Assembly (NCBI GenBank): GCA_009731375.1
Contig: BJOX01000121.1
Coordinates: 399,127 to 458,607 of the forward strand
Direction: 5' to 3'
DNA: 59,481 nucleotides
DNA from: Paulinella micropora
Lineage: Eukaryota > Cercozoa > Imbricatea > Euglyphida
How positions within the stretch are numbered: position 1 is the stretch's first letter; each line of letters starts with the position of its first letter. The position numbers and the translations under genes were made by a program. The notes below the pieces were generated by a model. The model searched no databases and had not been told where the DNA came from. It saw only the letters and a list, made by a program, of their open reading frames with translations. Below, piece by piece: positions 24,404-37,415 of this stretch.

Positions 24404-25310
24404 TTCCGTGACCTTTTTCCTTAACTTCAAACGGTTACTACAGGTGTTGTAGAAGGATCCGATTCGGGTCGACGCTATTAATGTGGGAGGTTATTCAATA
24501 TGGATGCTACACAATAGTGTAATCTGCATCCTAAAAACCTTCTCCACGCCGGTAAACGGTTATGTGAATTATATAGGTTTTAAGGTCCTATGGGATCCAA
24601 GCTTCCTAGCTTTCCTCCCATATTCCTTATCCTAAAACAACATTAAAACCGGATGTATTGTTCAGAACCGGAAATGTAATCAGAATTCATCTTAAAATAC
24701 ATTTAATAACAAGGAATTACTTCCACGAGTAAATTCCCGTAAATCCCAATAGCGTAAAAACGATGTAGTATACCGTGGGTGTTACATAGCACCCCTTTCC
24801 CCTCCTTTGAGATCGCTCGGATCTCAACTTCTGGAGTAATACCAACGGAGACTACAACTCGTATAATCTCGTCAGTACCGGCTTTCCGGGGAATCCCAGC
24901 CGACTGTCCACCACCCCAAGAGCTTCCCCAGCTCGACCCTTGATCAAATCTTACCAAGAGCCATCCAACGGATTATTGGCTTGTGCTTCATGTGGGCTAA
25001 GTACCAAGACTTATTGTTGCCCGAAGATCGTGAATCTGACACTCGACCAGTCCACGTCTTCAGCCCTACGCGCGCGATTTTCCCGAAGTCACAGTCCCAT
25101 AGTCTGGCCGACCACCAACCAGACCCTGTTCAACCCGTCAAATGTGAATGGTGCCTTGGCCCGAAGTCCGAATTGATCGAACCTCAAAGTCCAAACCTTA
25201 AAACGACGATGGCCTTCTCGCCGAGTTCCCTCCGCGTACTGTGTCCGTAAAGCTTTAACGTTGAGTAGGACTCTCAGTACGTTATTTCCCACACACTATG
25301 GTTGATCTCG
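24404..25310 (-). other. unit segment upstream of the LTR, no recognised gene
   Basis: About 0.9 kb present in each full unit. Minus-strand frames at 25089-25292 and 24703-24957 are open but short, and I cannot assign them. Just before the LTR the minus strand is AAGGAAAAAGGTCACGGAA, weakly purine-rich. The segment could therefore be the residual internal region of a shortened, non-autonomous element. Confidence 0.4.
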
Positions 25311-26966
25311 TTTTATAGCGATGGATGATCTCGTTTTAGAGCCTATCCACGCCATGTTCAGTGTGCCCCTGAAGGGTTGAAACGAGCAGATGGAGTCGTA
25401 TGTTCTCGTGTTGTGTAAGTGTGCTGATGTGTTTGTCTTTTTGTTGTCGTGTGTTCTGTTCACTGTGTCGTCAATGCTTGTGTCAAGCACGATGTTATAC
25501 AACACGACAACCAACTCACACCCAACACAACAATCAACAAATAACAGTCAAGGAATTGGTGGACTCACCCTCCCCCTCTGTCGGGGGAAGACTTGCTGTC
25601 CTTCTGCCAAGCCAGACGATGTGTACTTGTGCACCCTGACAAAGTACACCACACTTGTGCTTCACAAACATGTCGGCTAGCAACCTTATTCCACCCTCGT
25701 GCGTACAATCAAGAATCGTCCAAAAAGGTTTTCAATGATCCTTTCTGGGCTCAGCCCAATAGGTCACTGTTATTGTCCTTTTGTGAAAGAACCTTTCCCA
25801 ACTCAAAAACCAACCGAAGCTTTGCCTTTTTGAGTTTTGGGGGGTGTGTTTGTGAGTGTTCTCGTGTGTGTGTGTGTATGTGTTTGTGTGTACCGAGTGC
25901 TGCTGACTCTTCACACAACAGCGGCTGATGCCTTGTGAGTTGCTCGGTGTCCGAGTTTTTGTTCTTGGTGACCTATTTGACACCACACACACGTTGTTAG
26001 TGCGTGGGTGTGATGTGAGGTGTGTGTCTCGTCTGTGTGTCTACGAGAGTGTGTATGCCTGTGTGTGTACCGAGTGCTGGTGACTCTTCACACACTTGTT
26101 GTCGATTGTCTTGGAAGCCACTCGGTATCCGAGTTCTTGTCCTTGTTGACCTATATGACACCACACAACACGTGTGGAGTGTTTGCGTGTGATGTGGGTT
26201 GTGTGTTTCGTTGTTTGTGAACAAAAATAAAAATTGTTCCCAAAACACACTCCTTTTTAGCCTCCCTGTCTTCAATTTACACTCAATTCCCCCGGCCTAT
26301 GTCTTAATAGACTGGCCTACCACCCCTTTGAGAGATGGCTACCTTCTTTGGTGTGGGATGGGTGTTGCTTGTATAAACAGGTTTTATGCCAAAGGAATAG
26401 GATTCTGTATGTGTGTTGTTTGTTTGTTTTCCTTCTGCCTCGTTGCACGTATTGACGTGTCAACAACGTTTGTGAGTGTTACGTGTTTGTGGCAGTGCAA
26501 ACAAGAGTTAGAGCGTGTAATTGTTGGTTATTCTCCCCGTGAGGAGTATGTGTAGGTATACGTGTAGAAGTGTTGACAGAACTGATAGGAGGGTGTTTTC
26601 CTTCTCCTTGTGTGTGTTTGTTAAGCACTCCTCTGGCTCGACAATGTGTCGACAATCACACCAGTGAGCCCCCCTAATGTTTCTGTCCCACTAAGTACAC
26701 TTTCTATGCCCCCTACACTCTCCAAACACACTGCCTGAGTTGTCAAAATCGTACACACAACGAGTGCCTTGTCGTGCCGCTTTATGGGCCTCTGTGCAAG
26801 ATTTCACTGTTGTTTTTGTGCACTGCAAGCTACTAACACCTCCCCAACTCCTTTCCTACACTCCTCCACTACCTTTCCTTCTTGCTTTGCTTAGGGGAGT
26901 GGCTGTTTTCAAATTGCTGAATTGAAATTTGGAGGATATAAAAAATCTAGGCTGGGACTCCACTTT

Positions 26967-27345
26967 TGTCGGTTATAATCAAAAGATAGTATTTATTGTA
27001 AGCCGGGGTATTAATCCTTCCAATTCCACAGCACTCTGAAAATAACCTAATCTTCCTCCTCTGCAAAGAGAGGAAACCAGTATGGCGGAAAATGTAGGAG
27101 ACTGTCAGAGCCAAGCAACAAAAAGGGAAAAGAGAGACATTTCCCAGTGTCACCCCTAACGATAATATTATACGGCTTAAAAAAGTAGTACCGGTTATGA
27201 ATCGTAATACTATCGTTTTCAACCGGCTCAAAAGTATATAAATAAAAACGGATATAACTACATCTTAAAGAGATATAGCTCTTCTATACATCACTGTGTA
27301 TAGGGCTATAAGAAAAGGTCGCATATTTACCTATCTGCGCCTACA
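26967..27345 (-). repeat. LTR copy 2 in the tandem array
   Basis: Essentially identical to copy 1, at an offset of 2,942 bp, with the same primer-binding site beside it. Confidence 0.8.
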
Positions 27346-29909
27346 TTCCGTGACCTTTTTCCTTAACTTCAAACGGTTACTACAGGTGTTGTAGAAGGAT
27401 CCGATTCGGGTCGACGCTATTAATGTGGGAGGTTATTCAATATGGATGCTACACAATAGTGTAATCTGCATCCTAAAAACCTTCTCCACGCCGGTAAACG
27501 GTTATGTGAATTATATAGGTTTTAAGGTCCTATGGGATCCAAGCTTCCTAGCTTTCCTCCCATATTCCTTATCCTAAAACAACATTAAAACCGGATGTAT
27601 TGTTCAGAACCGGAAATGTAATCAGAATTCATCTTAAAATACATTTAATAACAAGGAATTACTTCCACGAGTAAATTCCCGTAAATCCCAATAGCGTAAA
27701 AACGATGTAGTATACCGTGGGTGTTACATAGCACCCCTTTCCCCTCCTTTGAGATCGCTCGGATCTCAACTTCTGGAGTAATACCAACGGAGACTACAAC
27801 TCGTATAATCTCGTCAGTACCGGCTTTCCGGGGAATCCCAGCCGACTGTCCACCACCCCAAGAGCTTCCCCAGCTCGACCCTTGATCAAATCTTACCAAG
27901 AGCCATCCAACGGATTATTGGCTTGTGCTTCATGTGGGCTAAGTACCAAGACTTATTGTTGCCCGAAGATCGTGAATCTGACACTCGACCAGTCCACGTC
28001 TTCAACCCTACGCGCGCGATTTTCCCGAAGTCACAGTCCCATAGTCTGGCCGACCACCAACCAGACCCTGTTCAACCCGTCAAATGTGAATGGTGCCTTG
28101 GCCCGAAGTCCGAATTGATCGAACCTCAAAGTCCAAACCTTAAAACGACGATGGCCTTCTCGCCGAGTTCCCTCCGCGTACTGTGTCCGTAAAGCTTTAA
28201 CGTTGAGTAGGACTCTCAGTACGTTATTTCCCACACACTATGGTTGATCTCGTTTTATAGCGATGGATGATCTCGTTTTAGAGCCTATCCACGCCATGTT
28301 CAGTGTGCCCCTGAAGGGTTGAAACGAGCAGATGGAGTCGTATGTTCTCGTGTTGTGTAAGTGTGCTGATGTGTTTGTCTTTTTGTTGTCGTGTGTTCTG
28401 TTCACTGTGTCGTCAATGCTTGTGTCAAGCACGATGTTATACAACACGACAACCAACTCACACCCAACACAACAATCAACAAATAACAGTCAAGGAATTG
28501 GTGGACTCACCCTCCCCCTCTGTCGGGGGAAGCCTTGCTGTTCCTTCTGCCAAGCCAGACGATGTGTACTTGTGCACCCTGACAAAGTACACCACACTTG
28601 TGCTTCACAAACATGTCGGTTAGCAACCTTATTCCACCCTCGTGCGTACACAATCAAGAATCGTCCAAAAAGGTTTTCAATGATCCTTTCTGGGCTCAGC
28701 CCAATAGGTCACTGTTATTGTCCTTTTGTGAAAGAACCTTTCCCAACTCAAAAACCAACCGAAGCTTTGCCTTTTTGAGTTTTGGGGGGTGTGTTTGTGA
28801 GTGTTCTCGTGTGTGTGTGTATATGTTTGTGTGTACCGAGTGCTGCTGACTCTTCACACAACAACGGCTGATGCCTTGTGAGTTGCTCGGTGTCCGAGTT
28901 TTTGTTCTTGGTGACCTATTTGACACCACACACACGTTGTTAGTGCTTGGGTGTGATGTGAGGTGTGTGTCTCGTCTGTGTGTCTACGAGAGTGTGTATG
29001 CCTGTGTGTGTACCGAGTGCTGGTGACTCTTCACACACTTGTTGTCGATTGTCTTGGAAGCCACTCGGTATCCGAGTTCTTGTCCTTGTTGACCTATATG
29101 ACACCACACAACACGTGTGGAGTGTTTGCGTGTGATGTGGGTTGTGTGTTTCGTTGTTTGTGAACAAAAATAAAAATTGTTCCCAAAACACACTCCTTTT
29201 TAGCCTCCCTGTCTTCAATTTACACTCAATTCCCCCGGCCTATGTCTTAATAGACTGGCCTACCACCCCTTTGAGAGATGGCTACCTTCTTTGGTGTGGG
29301 ATGGGTGTTGCTTGTATAAACAGGTTTTATGCCAAAGGAATAGGATTCTGTATGTGTGTTGTTTGTTTGTTTTCCTTCTGCCTCGTTGCACGTATTGACG
29401 TGTCAACAACGTTTGTGAGTGTTACGTGTTTGTGGCAGTGCAAACAAGAGTTAGAGCGTGTAATTGTTGGTTATTCTCCCCGTGAGGAGTATGTGTAGGT
29501 ATACGTGTAGAAGTGTTGACAGAACTGATAGGAGGGTGTTTTCCTTCTCCTTGTGTGTGTTTGTTAAGCACTCCTCTGGCTCGACAATGTGTCGACAATC
29601 ACACCAGTGAGCCCCCCTAATGTTTCTGTCCCACTAAGTACACTTTCTATGCCCCCTACACTCTCCAAACACACTGCCTGAGGTGTCAAAATCGTACACA
29701 CAACGAGTGCCTTGTCGTGCCGCTTTATGGGCCTCTGTGCAAGATTTCACTGTTGTTTTTGTGCACTGCAAGCTACTAACACCTCCCCAACTCCTTTCCT
29801 ACACTCCTCCACTACCTTTCCTTCTTGCTTTGCTTAGGGGAGTGGCTGTTTTCAAATTGCTGAATTGAAATTTGGAGGATATAAAAAATCTAGGCTGGGA
29901 CTCCACTTT

Positions 29910-30288
29910 TGTCGGTTATAATCAAAAGATAGTATTTATTGTAAGCCGGGGTATTAATCCTTCCAATTCCACAGCACTCTGAAAATAACCTAATCTTCCT
30001 CCTCTGCAAAGAGAGGAAACCAGTATGGCGGAAAATGTAGGAGACTGTCAGAGCCAAGCAACAAAAAGGGAAAAGAGAAGCATTTCCCAGTGTCACCCCT
30101 AACGATAATATTATACGGCTTAAAAAAGTAGTACAGGTTATGAATCGTAATATTATCGTTTTCAACCGGCTCAAATGTATATAAATAAAAACGGATATAA
30201 CTACATCTTAAAGAGATATAGCTCTTCTATACATCACTGTGTATAGGGCTATAAGAAAAGGTCGCATATTTACCTATCTGCGCCTACA
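29910..30288 (-). repeat. LTR copy 3 in the tandem array
   Basis: Same ends as copies 1 and 2 but with private changes near 30080, 30134 and 30175, partly shared with the 3' LTR at 6363-6739. This points to mixing between copies. Confidence 0.8.
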
Positions 30289-32393
30289 TTCCGTGACCTT
30301 TTTCCTTAACTTCAAACGGTTACTACAGGTGTTGTAGAAGGATCCGATTCGGGTCGACGCTATTAATGTGGGAGGTTATTCAATATGGATGCTACACAAT
30401 AGTGTAATCTGCATCCTAAAAACCTTCTCCACGCCGGTAAACGGTTATGTGAATTATATAGGTTTTAAGGTCCTATGGGATCCAAGCTTCCTAGCTTTCC
30501 TCCCATATTCCTTATCCTAAAACAACATTAAAACCGGATGTATTGTTCAGAACCGGAAATGTAATCAGAATTCATCTTAAAATACATTTAATAACAAGGA
30601 ATTACTTCCACGAGTAAATTCCCGTAAATCCCAATAGCGTAAAAACGATGTAGTATACCGTGGGTGTTACATAGCACCCCTTTCCCCTCCTTTGAGATCG
30701 CTCGGATCTCAACTTCTGGAGTAATACCAACGGAGACTACAACTCGTATAATCTCGTCAGTACCGGCTTTCCGGGGAATCCCAGCCGACTGTCCACCACC
30801 CCAAGAGCTTCCCCAGCTCGACCCTTGATCAAATCTTACCAAGAGCCATCCAACGGATTATTGGCTTGTGCTTCATGTGGGCTAAGTACCAAGACTTATT
30901 GTTGCCCGAAGATCGTGAATCTGACACTCGACCAGTCCACGTCTTCAACCCTACGCGCGCGATTTTCCCGAAGTCACAGTCCCATAGTCTGGCCGACCAC
31001 CAACCAGACCCTGTTCAACCCGTCAAATGTGAATGGTGCCTTGGCCCGAAGTCCGAATTGATCGAACCTCAAAGTCCAAACCTTAAAACGACGATGGCCT
31101 TCTCGCCGAGTTCCCTCCGCGTACTGTGTCCGTAAAGCTTTAACGTTGAGTAGGACTCTCAGTACGTTATTTCCCACACACTATGGTTGATCTCGTTTTA
31201 TAGCGATGGATGATCTCGTTTTAGAGCCTATCCACGCCATGTTCAGTGTGCCCCTGAAGGGTTGAAACGAGCAGATGGAGTCGTATGTTCTCGTGTTGTG
31301 TAAGTGTGCTGATGTGTTTGTCTTTTTGTTGTCGTGTGTTCTGTTCACTGTGTCGTCAATGCTTGTGTCAAGCACGATGTTATACAACACGACAACCAAC
31401 TCACACCCAACACAACAATCAACAAATAACAGTCAAGGAATTGGTGGACTCACCCTCCCCCTCTGTCGGGGGAAGCCTTGCTGTTCCTTCTGCCAAGCCA
31501 GACGATGTGTACTTGTGCACCCTGACAAAGTACACCACACTTGTGCTTCACAAACATGTCGGTTAGCAACCTTATTCCACCCTCGTGCGTACACAATCAA
31601 GAATCGTCCAAAAAGGTTTTCAATGATCCTTTCTGGGCTCAGCCCAATAGGTCACTGTTATTGTCCTTTTGTGAAAGAACCTTTCCCAACTCAAAAACCA
31701 ACCGAAGCTTTGCCTTTTTGAGTTTTGGGGGGTGTGTTTGTGAGTGTTCTCGTGTGTGTGTGTATATGTTTGTGTGTACCGAGTGCTGCTGACTCTTCAC
31801 ACAACAACGGCTGATGCCTTGTGAGTTGCTCGGTGTCCGAGTTTTTGTTCTTGGTGACCTATTTGACACCACACACACGTTGTTAGTGCTTGGGTGTGAT
31901 GTGAGGTGTGTGTCTCGTCTGTGTGTCTACGAGAGTGTGTATGCCTGTGTGTGTACCGAGTGCTGGTGACTCTTCACACACTTGTTGTCGATTGTCTTGG
32001 AAGCCACTCGGTATCCGAGTTCTTGTCCTTGTTGACCTATATGACACCACACAACACGTGTGGAGTGTTTGCGTGTGATGTGGGTTGTGTGTTTCGTTGT
32101 TTGTGAACAAAAATAAAAATTGTTCCCAAAACACACTCCTTTTTAGCCTCCCTGTCTTCAATTTACACTCAATTCCCCCGGCCTATGTCTTAATAGACTG
32201 GCCTACCACCCCTTTGAGAGATGGCTACCTTCTTTGGTGTGGGATGGGTGTTGCTTGTATAAACAGGTTTTATGCCAAAGGAATAGGATTCTGTATGTGT
32301 GTTGTTTGTTTGTTTTCCTTCTGCCTCGTTGCACGTATTGACGTGTCAACAACGTTTGTGAGTGTTACGTGTTTGTGGCAGTGCAAACAAGAG

Positions 32394-33414
32394 TTAGAGC
32401 GTGTAATTGTTGGTTATTCTCCCCGTGAGGTGCTTCTTCCCTCGCACCGTCTCAGTTGCGTGTATTAGCCTTAAGTCCACCCCGCTCTGCTTGAGCATGT
32501 CCCATACCTTCTGCGGGATGTGCCCGTCGTGTAACTCGAAGGGGCAATCCAACACTCCCTTCGGCCACGCCGATATGGTCCATGCCTCATGATCCTTGTC
32601 TCCCTTCCGTGCAGCTGGATCTATCTTGGCATCCCATACCTCCCTATTCGCAGCATCCCACCATACCGGGACATACTCGCGGTACATCCGGTTCTCAACC
32701 GTATCCTTATCCCAAGACCGGTAAAACTGTAGCATAGGCGGAAGGTTCCTAAGCGCACTCTCCGACGATCGAGTCTTCCTCGAGTCCTTAGCCAGTCCCA
32801 CCACCTTCATCACAAAGAGAACATCCTTGTCCCCTTTTGTAACGAATCTAGATGGGGGCCTGACCAGATAGAACTGATCCAAACCCACGTCATCCCCAGT
32901 GTCTTATTACCTTCCTTCCACAACTTGTGCTTGACATCCACCTGCGAGGGTTCAACCAGCCCCTCCGGCTCCGCCTGCACGCCCGTCTTCCTACGCTTAC
33001 CCGGCCTACTCCCCGGTTCCAAGTAGATCAGATCATTTTCCGCCGCCCTATTCGCCGCCTCCGTGGGTGGCTTGCGACTCGCATCTGACCCCTTTTCCCC
33101 GGCTTCGGGCCCTTTGGAGTTTATCCGGCCGACGCCCTCTTCAGGGCCCGTGCCTTCTTCCCCTCCTGGCCCTTCCGGTCCCCGGGTTTCCCACCATCTG
33201 GTTCCTTATCCGTTCACAATTTAGGAGGGTCCTGAAACTCTCCCTTTTCCCTGACGAGCGCTTCCTGGAGCGTCTCGTTCTCCATTAGGAACGGATCGTA
33301 CTTGATGAGGCGCCGAACATTAACAATCTTGTTCTCCCCCCTGCCTCTAATCCTATAGTTAAACGGCCCCGTCTGTTGCACCACCTGATAAGGCCCCTTC
33401 CAGTGCACAAACAT
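32394..33414 (-). pseudogene. element B GPY module and C-terminal domain
   Basis: 33214-33414 encodes HWKGPYQVVQQTGPFNYRIR and VNVRRLIKYDPFL, the GPY/F module at the end of chromovirus-type integrases. A basic spacer follows (32810-33022, different frame). Then comes the family C-terminal domain (32394-32888) with PPMLQFYRSWDKD, KDHEAWTISAWPKGVLDCPF and GHIPQKVWDML. The normal PPPGK-type ending is missing. After VRGKK the frame enters the array at 32430 and stops at 32394. Confidence 0.72.
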
Positions 33415-33577
33415 CTTAGATGATATGCCTTTCGGAACCTGTGATGTCCCCTGGATTATACGTCACCATAGACAAGCCCTGTTCTAAGGGTTCCTTGCTC
33501 AGCTGGCGGGTCTGTTCCGCCAGCCTCGCTTGCCTTACCGCTTGCATGGCCTCCATGGAGACACGCATACGAACCCC

Positions 33578-34114
33578 TTAGAGCTCATCCTCGTCCATCA
33601 TAAGCCCAGGTCCATCCTGATACACCAGGTGTTGGGGCATCACCGGCTCCTGCCCGTACACCACCTGATACGGGGACCTACATTCCGCCCCCGCTCCAAG
33701 AGCCTTCGACTGCATCGCGTTCATAGCGAAAACAAAGCTCGGGACCACCTCTCTCCACAAGAGCTGACTCTTCTTGCAGTAGGTCCTCAGAGCCGACTTG
33801 AGCGGTCTATGCACCCGCTCAATTTTGCCATTAGCCCTTGGATTGTACGGTGTAACGTACTGCCAGTGAACCCCGTAAAACGTTGCGAGCATTTCCATCA
33901 GCTCGTTGTCAAAGGCTGGCCCCTTATCTGAGCAGATCGTCTTGGGGACCCCGACCACACATAGGATTCGATCCATCAGCTCCCTGGCTGTCGTCTCTGC
34001 CGTTGTGTCAGGCACCGGTATCGCCCAACCGTAATTGCTCGCCCTATCAATGACCGTCATCAAGAACTTATCCTTCGCCGGCCCCACCGGCGGCAACGGC
34101 CCCACGTGGTCCAC
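33578..34114 (-). pseudogene. element B integrase core
   Basis: 178 codons with the complete DDE triad: Asp2 in MDHVGP, Asp63 in CSDKGPAF and Glu99 in NGKIERVHRPLK. There are 35 residues between the last two, the D,D35E spacing of retroviral and LTR-element integrases. The frame ends with DEDEL and a TAA; reading on in the same frame gives the start of the next domain (SMEAMQAVRQARLAE). The zinc-binding N-terminus (34115-34476) is broken. Confidence 0.82.
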
Positions 34115-34476
34115 AATGAATGCAGGAACTCAAAGAGCCTTTCCAGCAATGTAAATTTCCTACCGGGATTTTCCCTTCCACTGGGTGCTTTTGTTCAACT
34201 GACAGGTCGTGCTGCCCTTGACCCTCTCCTTGATGAACTTATCCATTCCTTCCCACCATCCTCCTTTTGATAATCCACTGCGTCCTCTGCACCCCCGGGT
34301 GATTAACCAACGGGACCACGTGCGACGCTACGTAGATCATCTGTCTCAGTTTGGCCGGGACCCATAAGACCCACTTCTCCGGTTCTTGGCCGTCTCTGCC
34401 GTCTTACCCATATACCAAAGGAGGCCATCCCGCCATGCCAGAGTTTTTAGGCTAAGCTGTGATCGGATCTTCTCCG

Positions 34477-34923
34477 TCAGCAACAGCTCGTCCCTGCCAA
34501 AAAGTACTGGATCAAGTCCTTGTACTGGTCATCGGCCCTCTGACACTGTCTCGATGCCTCCATCGACGCGATACGCACTGTACCGTCCTTTACCTGCATT
34601 CCCACTCGAGGCCTGGAATCCAGCTTCAAACCCTCCGCAGCCCCCACTGGCTCTAACGAGGTCACCTCCGGTTCTGGAGCTGTTTCCATGCCCGGGTCTT
34701 CCACGTAGGTTCGGACGGCCGGTGCCGCGTGCGCTTGGCAACAGTAGCACTCCTGCTCCGCCTTATCCTCATCCAGAATAGCGGCCTTATCTGCCTCATA
34801 TTCTTTCAGGCGTTGCACGGCCTCCTCCGCAAAGTGCTCCCTACAGCACTCTGCTGGCCAACCTCCCGTTCCAACTGAAACATCATGACCCTCCTGTATT
34901 CCCCCTTTTTTTGCCTGCATCAC
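34477..34923 (-). pseudogene. element B acidic spacer between RNase H and integrase
   Basis: 148 codons, Glu-rich, with VGMQVKDGTVRIASMEASRQ matching VGVRLEDGTIHIASPTAWRQ of element C. It connects RNase H with the integrase finger. It has no enzyme motif. Confidence 0.6.
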
Positions 34924-34956
34924 CCTAGGCTCCTTTCGGCTAGACCCCGGGTGAGC

Positions 34957-36429
34957 CTAATTGGCATAGAAGATCATGTTCGCAGGCAAGATATCCTTTT
35001 GATCCTTCCTCAACGCCAAGTCCTCGAACTCGTCCATCTGCTGTATCGCAGCCAGACATGCGAACGGAGTTGAGTAATTGACCCTCGACAATGAGTCGGC
35101 GACAATATTCTTCTTGACGGAAATATATTTGACGGTGAAGTCATAACACGACAGCAAGGCCTGCCACCCGGCCGGCCTGCCCGTGCAATCGTTCGTCATC
35201 AACCACATAAGGTTCTGGTGGTCCGTCCTTACCACGATATCCCGTGACCCCCATAAGTATTCCCTGAGCCTTATAAACGACCAAACCACCGCCAAGGCCT
35301 CCCTCTGCCTCGTACAGTAGTTCTGTTCTGTCTTATTGAGCTTCCGGCTCAAGTACATGATCGGCCGTAAGACCCCCCTATCATCGTATTGCTGTAGGAC
35401 CGCTCCGACCGCGTACTTAGACGCATCGGTGTCCAGCACATACTGTTTATCCACATCCGGCATCATCAAGATGCAATCCTTGTTAAACTTGGGATCACGA
35501 GTCAACATTTCCTTAATGAACTCGAACGTCTCCTGTTTAGGCGTCCATTCCCGTATATCGCCTTTCAAGTACAGCTCCCTCAACGGCTTAACCGTATCCG
35601 ACCAATTCGGAAAGAACTGACTGTAATATTGCGCAAGCGCAATGAAGGAGAAAAACTCCGACCGCGTCTGAGGCCGCTTAATGCATTCTAAAGCATCCCT
35701 CTTCTTAGCCGCAATCGCTACCGTCCCGTTCGAGATATCATATCCTAGGTATGTAACCTGTCGGGTGGCAAGCTGGCACTTGTCCATGTTCACCTTGAGA
35801 CCAAACTCTCTCACCCGTCAGAAAACATCCTGGATGTGGGCCAGATGTTCCTCCATGGTATTGGAGTAGATAATAATATCATCTATGTAACAGAAAGCGT
35901 AATCCTCCGCCTTCTGCCCATATTTCTCCATAAACCCACCTGCCCTTCCATCCCCAAACTGTCGACCAAGCATTTTCTGCATAGCTGCCTGAAATATGCC
36001 CGGCGAGTTCCTCAGACCCATAGGCAATACCTTCCATTGGTATAGCGTCATCCCCACCACAAACGCTGTAAGCCACCTGCTCTTCCTACTGAGCGGGATC
36101 TGCCAGAACCCATTCTTGAGGTCCAACACCGAGTAATATTTCGTGTGTTTCAACTTGCGCATACAGTCATCGATCTTAGGTAGCGGATACCGCTCACCCT
36201 CGATGATCTTGTTTGCCCGATAGTAACTCACACAAAATCTCAGTGCCCCATCTGGCTTCGGAACCATGCGCACATGAGACGAAATCGGGGAGTCCGAAAA
36301 CTCCGTGAAATCGTCAGCCTGTAGCTCCTTTGCCTTCCCCTGGGCAATGCTCTCCTCCCTACGGCCCAGACTAGACCTCCTAGAGGCAGGCGTGATATTC
36401 CCCCGGTTTCTTCCTGAGATGAGCCTCAA
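34957..36429 (-). pseudogene. element B reverse transcriptase and RNase H
   Basis: The RT runs from MVPKPDGALRFCVSYYRANK through VLDLKNGFWQIPL, LPMGLRNSPGIFQ and the catalytic YAFCYIDDIIIYS to QDVF. A single in-frame TGA at about 35815-35817 follows, where element C has Arg. The frame then continues with the thumb and RNase H (DTDASKYAVGAVLQQYD, TDHQNLMWLM, NIVADSLSRVN) to 34957. Apart from that nonsense codon, about 490 codons are intact. Confidence 0.85.
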
Positions 36430-37415
36430 AATGCTTGGCCGTGCCCGGTCTAGGCGGATCCAAGATCTCCTTTTCCTTGGCCATCACCTCCTGAAGGCAC
36501 TTGAGATCTTCCTCACTTCCTTTCCAACCCGCCCGCATTTGAGCCATGCTCTCGTCCCATGACTGGGCGTCTCTCCGACCCTTCAGGTCGGGCGCCTCCG
36601 CCATGTCCGTCCACGCATCCTTCACCAGGCCATCCTCGGAGGGCATCTCTACCTCCTTCTGGTGGTACTTGACTTCCGGAAACTCCTCCCACTCACTCAG
36701 ATCCGCCATTCGATCCACAATCAAGGCGTACTGAATGGGTGCCTTCTTGGCCAACGCCTGCTCACGTATCTTCTGAAGGTCACAACCCTTAAGTGAGTTC
36801 CGATATGTCAGCCCTTGTGCCCTAGTGCCCAATCTCCAAGCAATCACCAAATGTTGCTTCCTAGACGGCACTGGGACCGGGTGATCCACCATCCGGCCTA
36901 AAACCTCATCCGCCCATAGAGCCTTGTCATGGAACGGTATGACAATAGAGAACGGTTTGTCACCCCCGAAATACTTCGTGAGCAACTTCGCCGTCTCCTC
37001 CGAATTTCGCGGACAAAGAGGTTTTTCACCCCACCTGTTCCCCACGAAACCGCAAAATCCCGTCCTTCGTTCCTCCCGTTGAAACCCGCATCGACATCAA
37101 CGGTTCAAACAACGGCCTATTGGCCTGTGATGCCTTTGCACGGAAGCAGTACCGGTTCTGAAGGAACACGTAAGGCTCCTTCTTCCCATCCCTGAACCTA
37201 TCCATCCCTGCCTCCATGTCCATGTTATGTTCTTCCAAAGTGTATGCCATAATCTGGGCACACCGGCCCTGAATTAAGTCCTCCACCGTTGCCCTTTCCC
37301 ACCGTCGAACAACCTTTCTAGCCCTCCCCGCCAACCCGCGGTTATCCGGCTCGAAAAACCTATAATAATTGTCCAACGCTGGGTGCTGATATGGCTTCGG
37401 TATGATCAACTGCAC
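36380..37415 (-). pseudogene. element B protease-RT linker domain
   Basis: Two overlapping frames (37026-37415, 36380-37045) carry FSIVIPFHDKALWADEVL, HPVPVPSRKQHLVIAWRLG and KKAPIQYALIVDRM. They align with the same domain of elements A and C. A frameshift lies near 37040. Function unknown. Confidence 0.62.

Larger units (their letters stand above)
22368..32430 (-). repeat. tandem array, 3.4 copies of a 2,943-bp unit carrying LTR plus leader
   Basis: Units run about 22368-25310, 25311-28252, 28253-31195 and a partial 31196-32430. They are nearly identical. Read on the minus strand, each full unit consists of a segment of about 0.9 kb (25310-24404 in copy 1), a 379-bp LTR, a primer-binding site and a leader of about 1.66 kb. 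The leader of copy 1 leads straight into the gag start of element A. The partial copy joins the end of element B pol. Small differences are unevenly spread: the left part of copy 2 differs from copies 1 and 3, while the LTR of copy 3 has private changes. Short open frames inside (for example 22447-22893) repeat only because the unit repeats. Confidence 0.93.

Noticed and set aside
22447-31792. Frames of 148, 118 and 92 codons that recur three or four times
   Set aside because: Their repetition follows from the 2,943-bp tandem unit. They are GT/CA-rich and lie in the leader, and no family similarity is seen.
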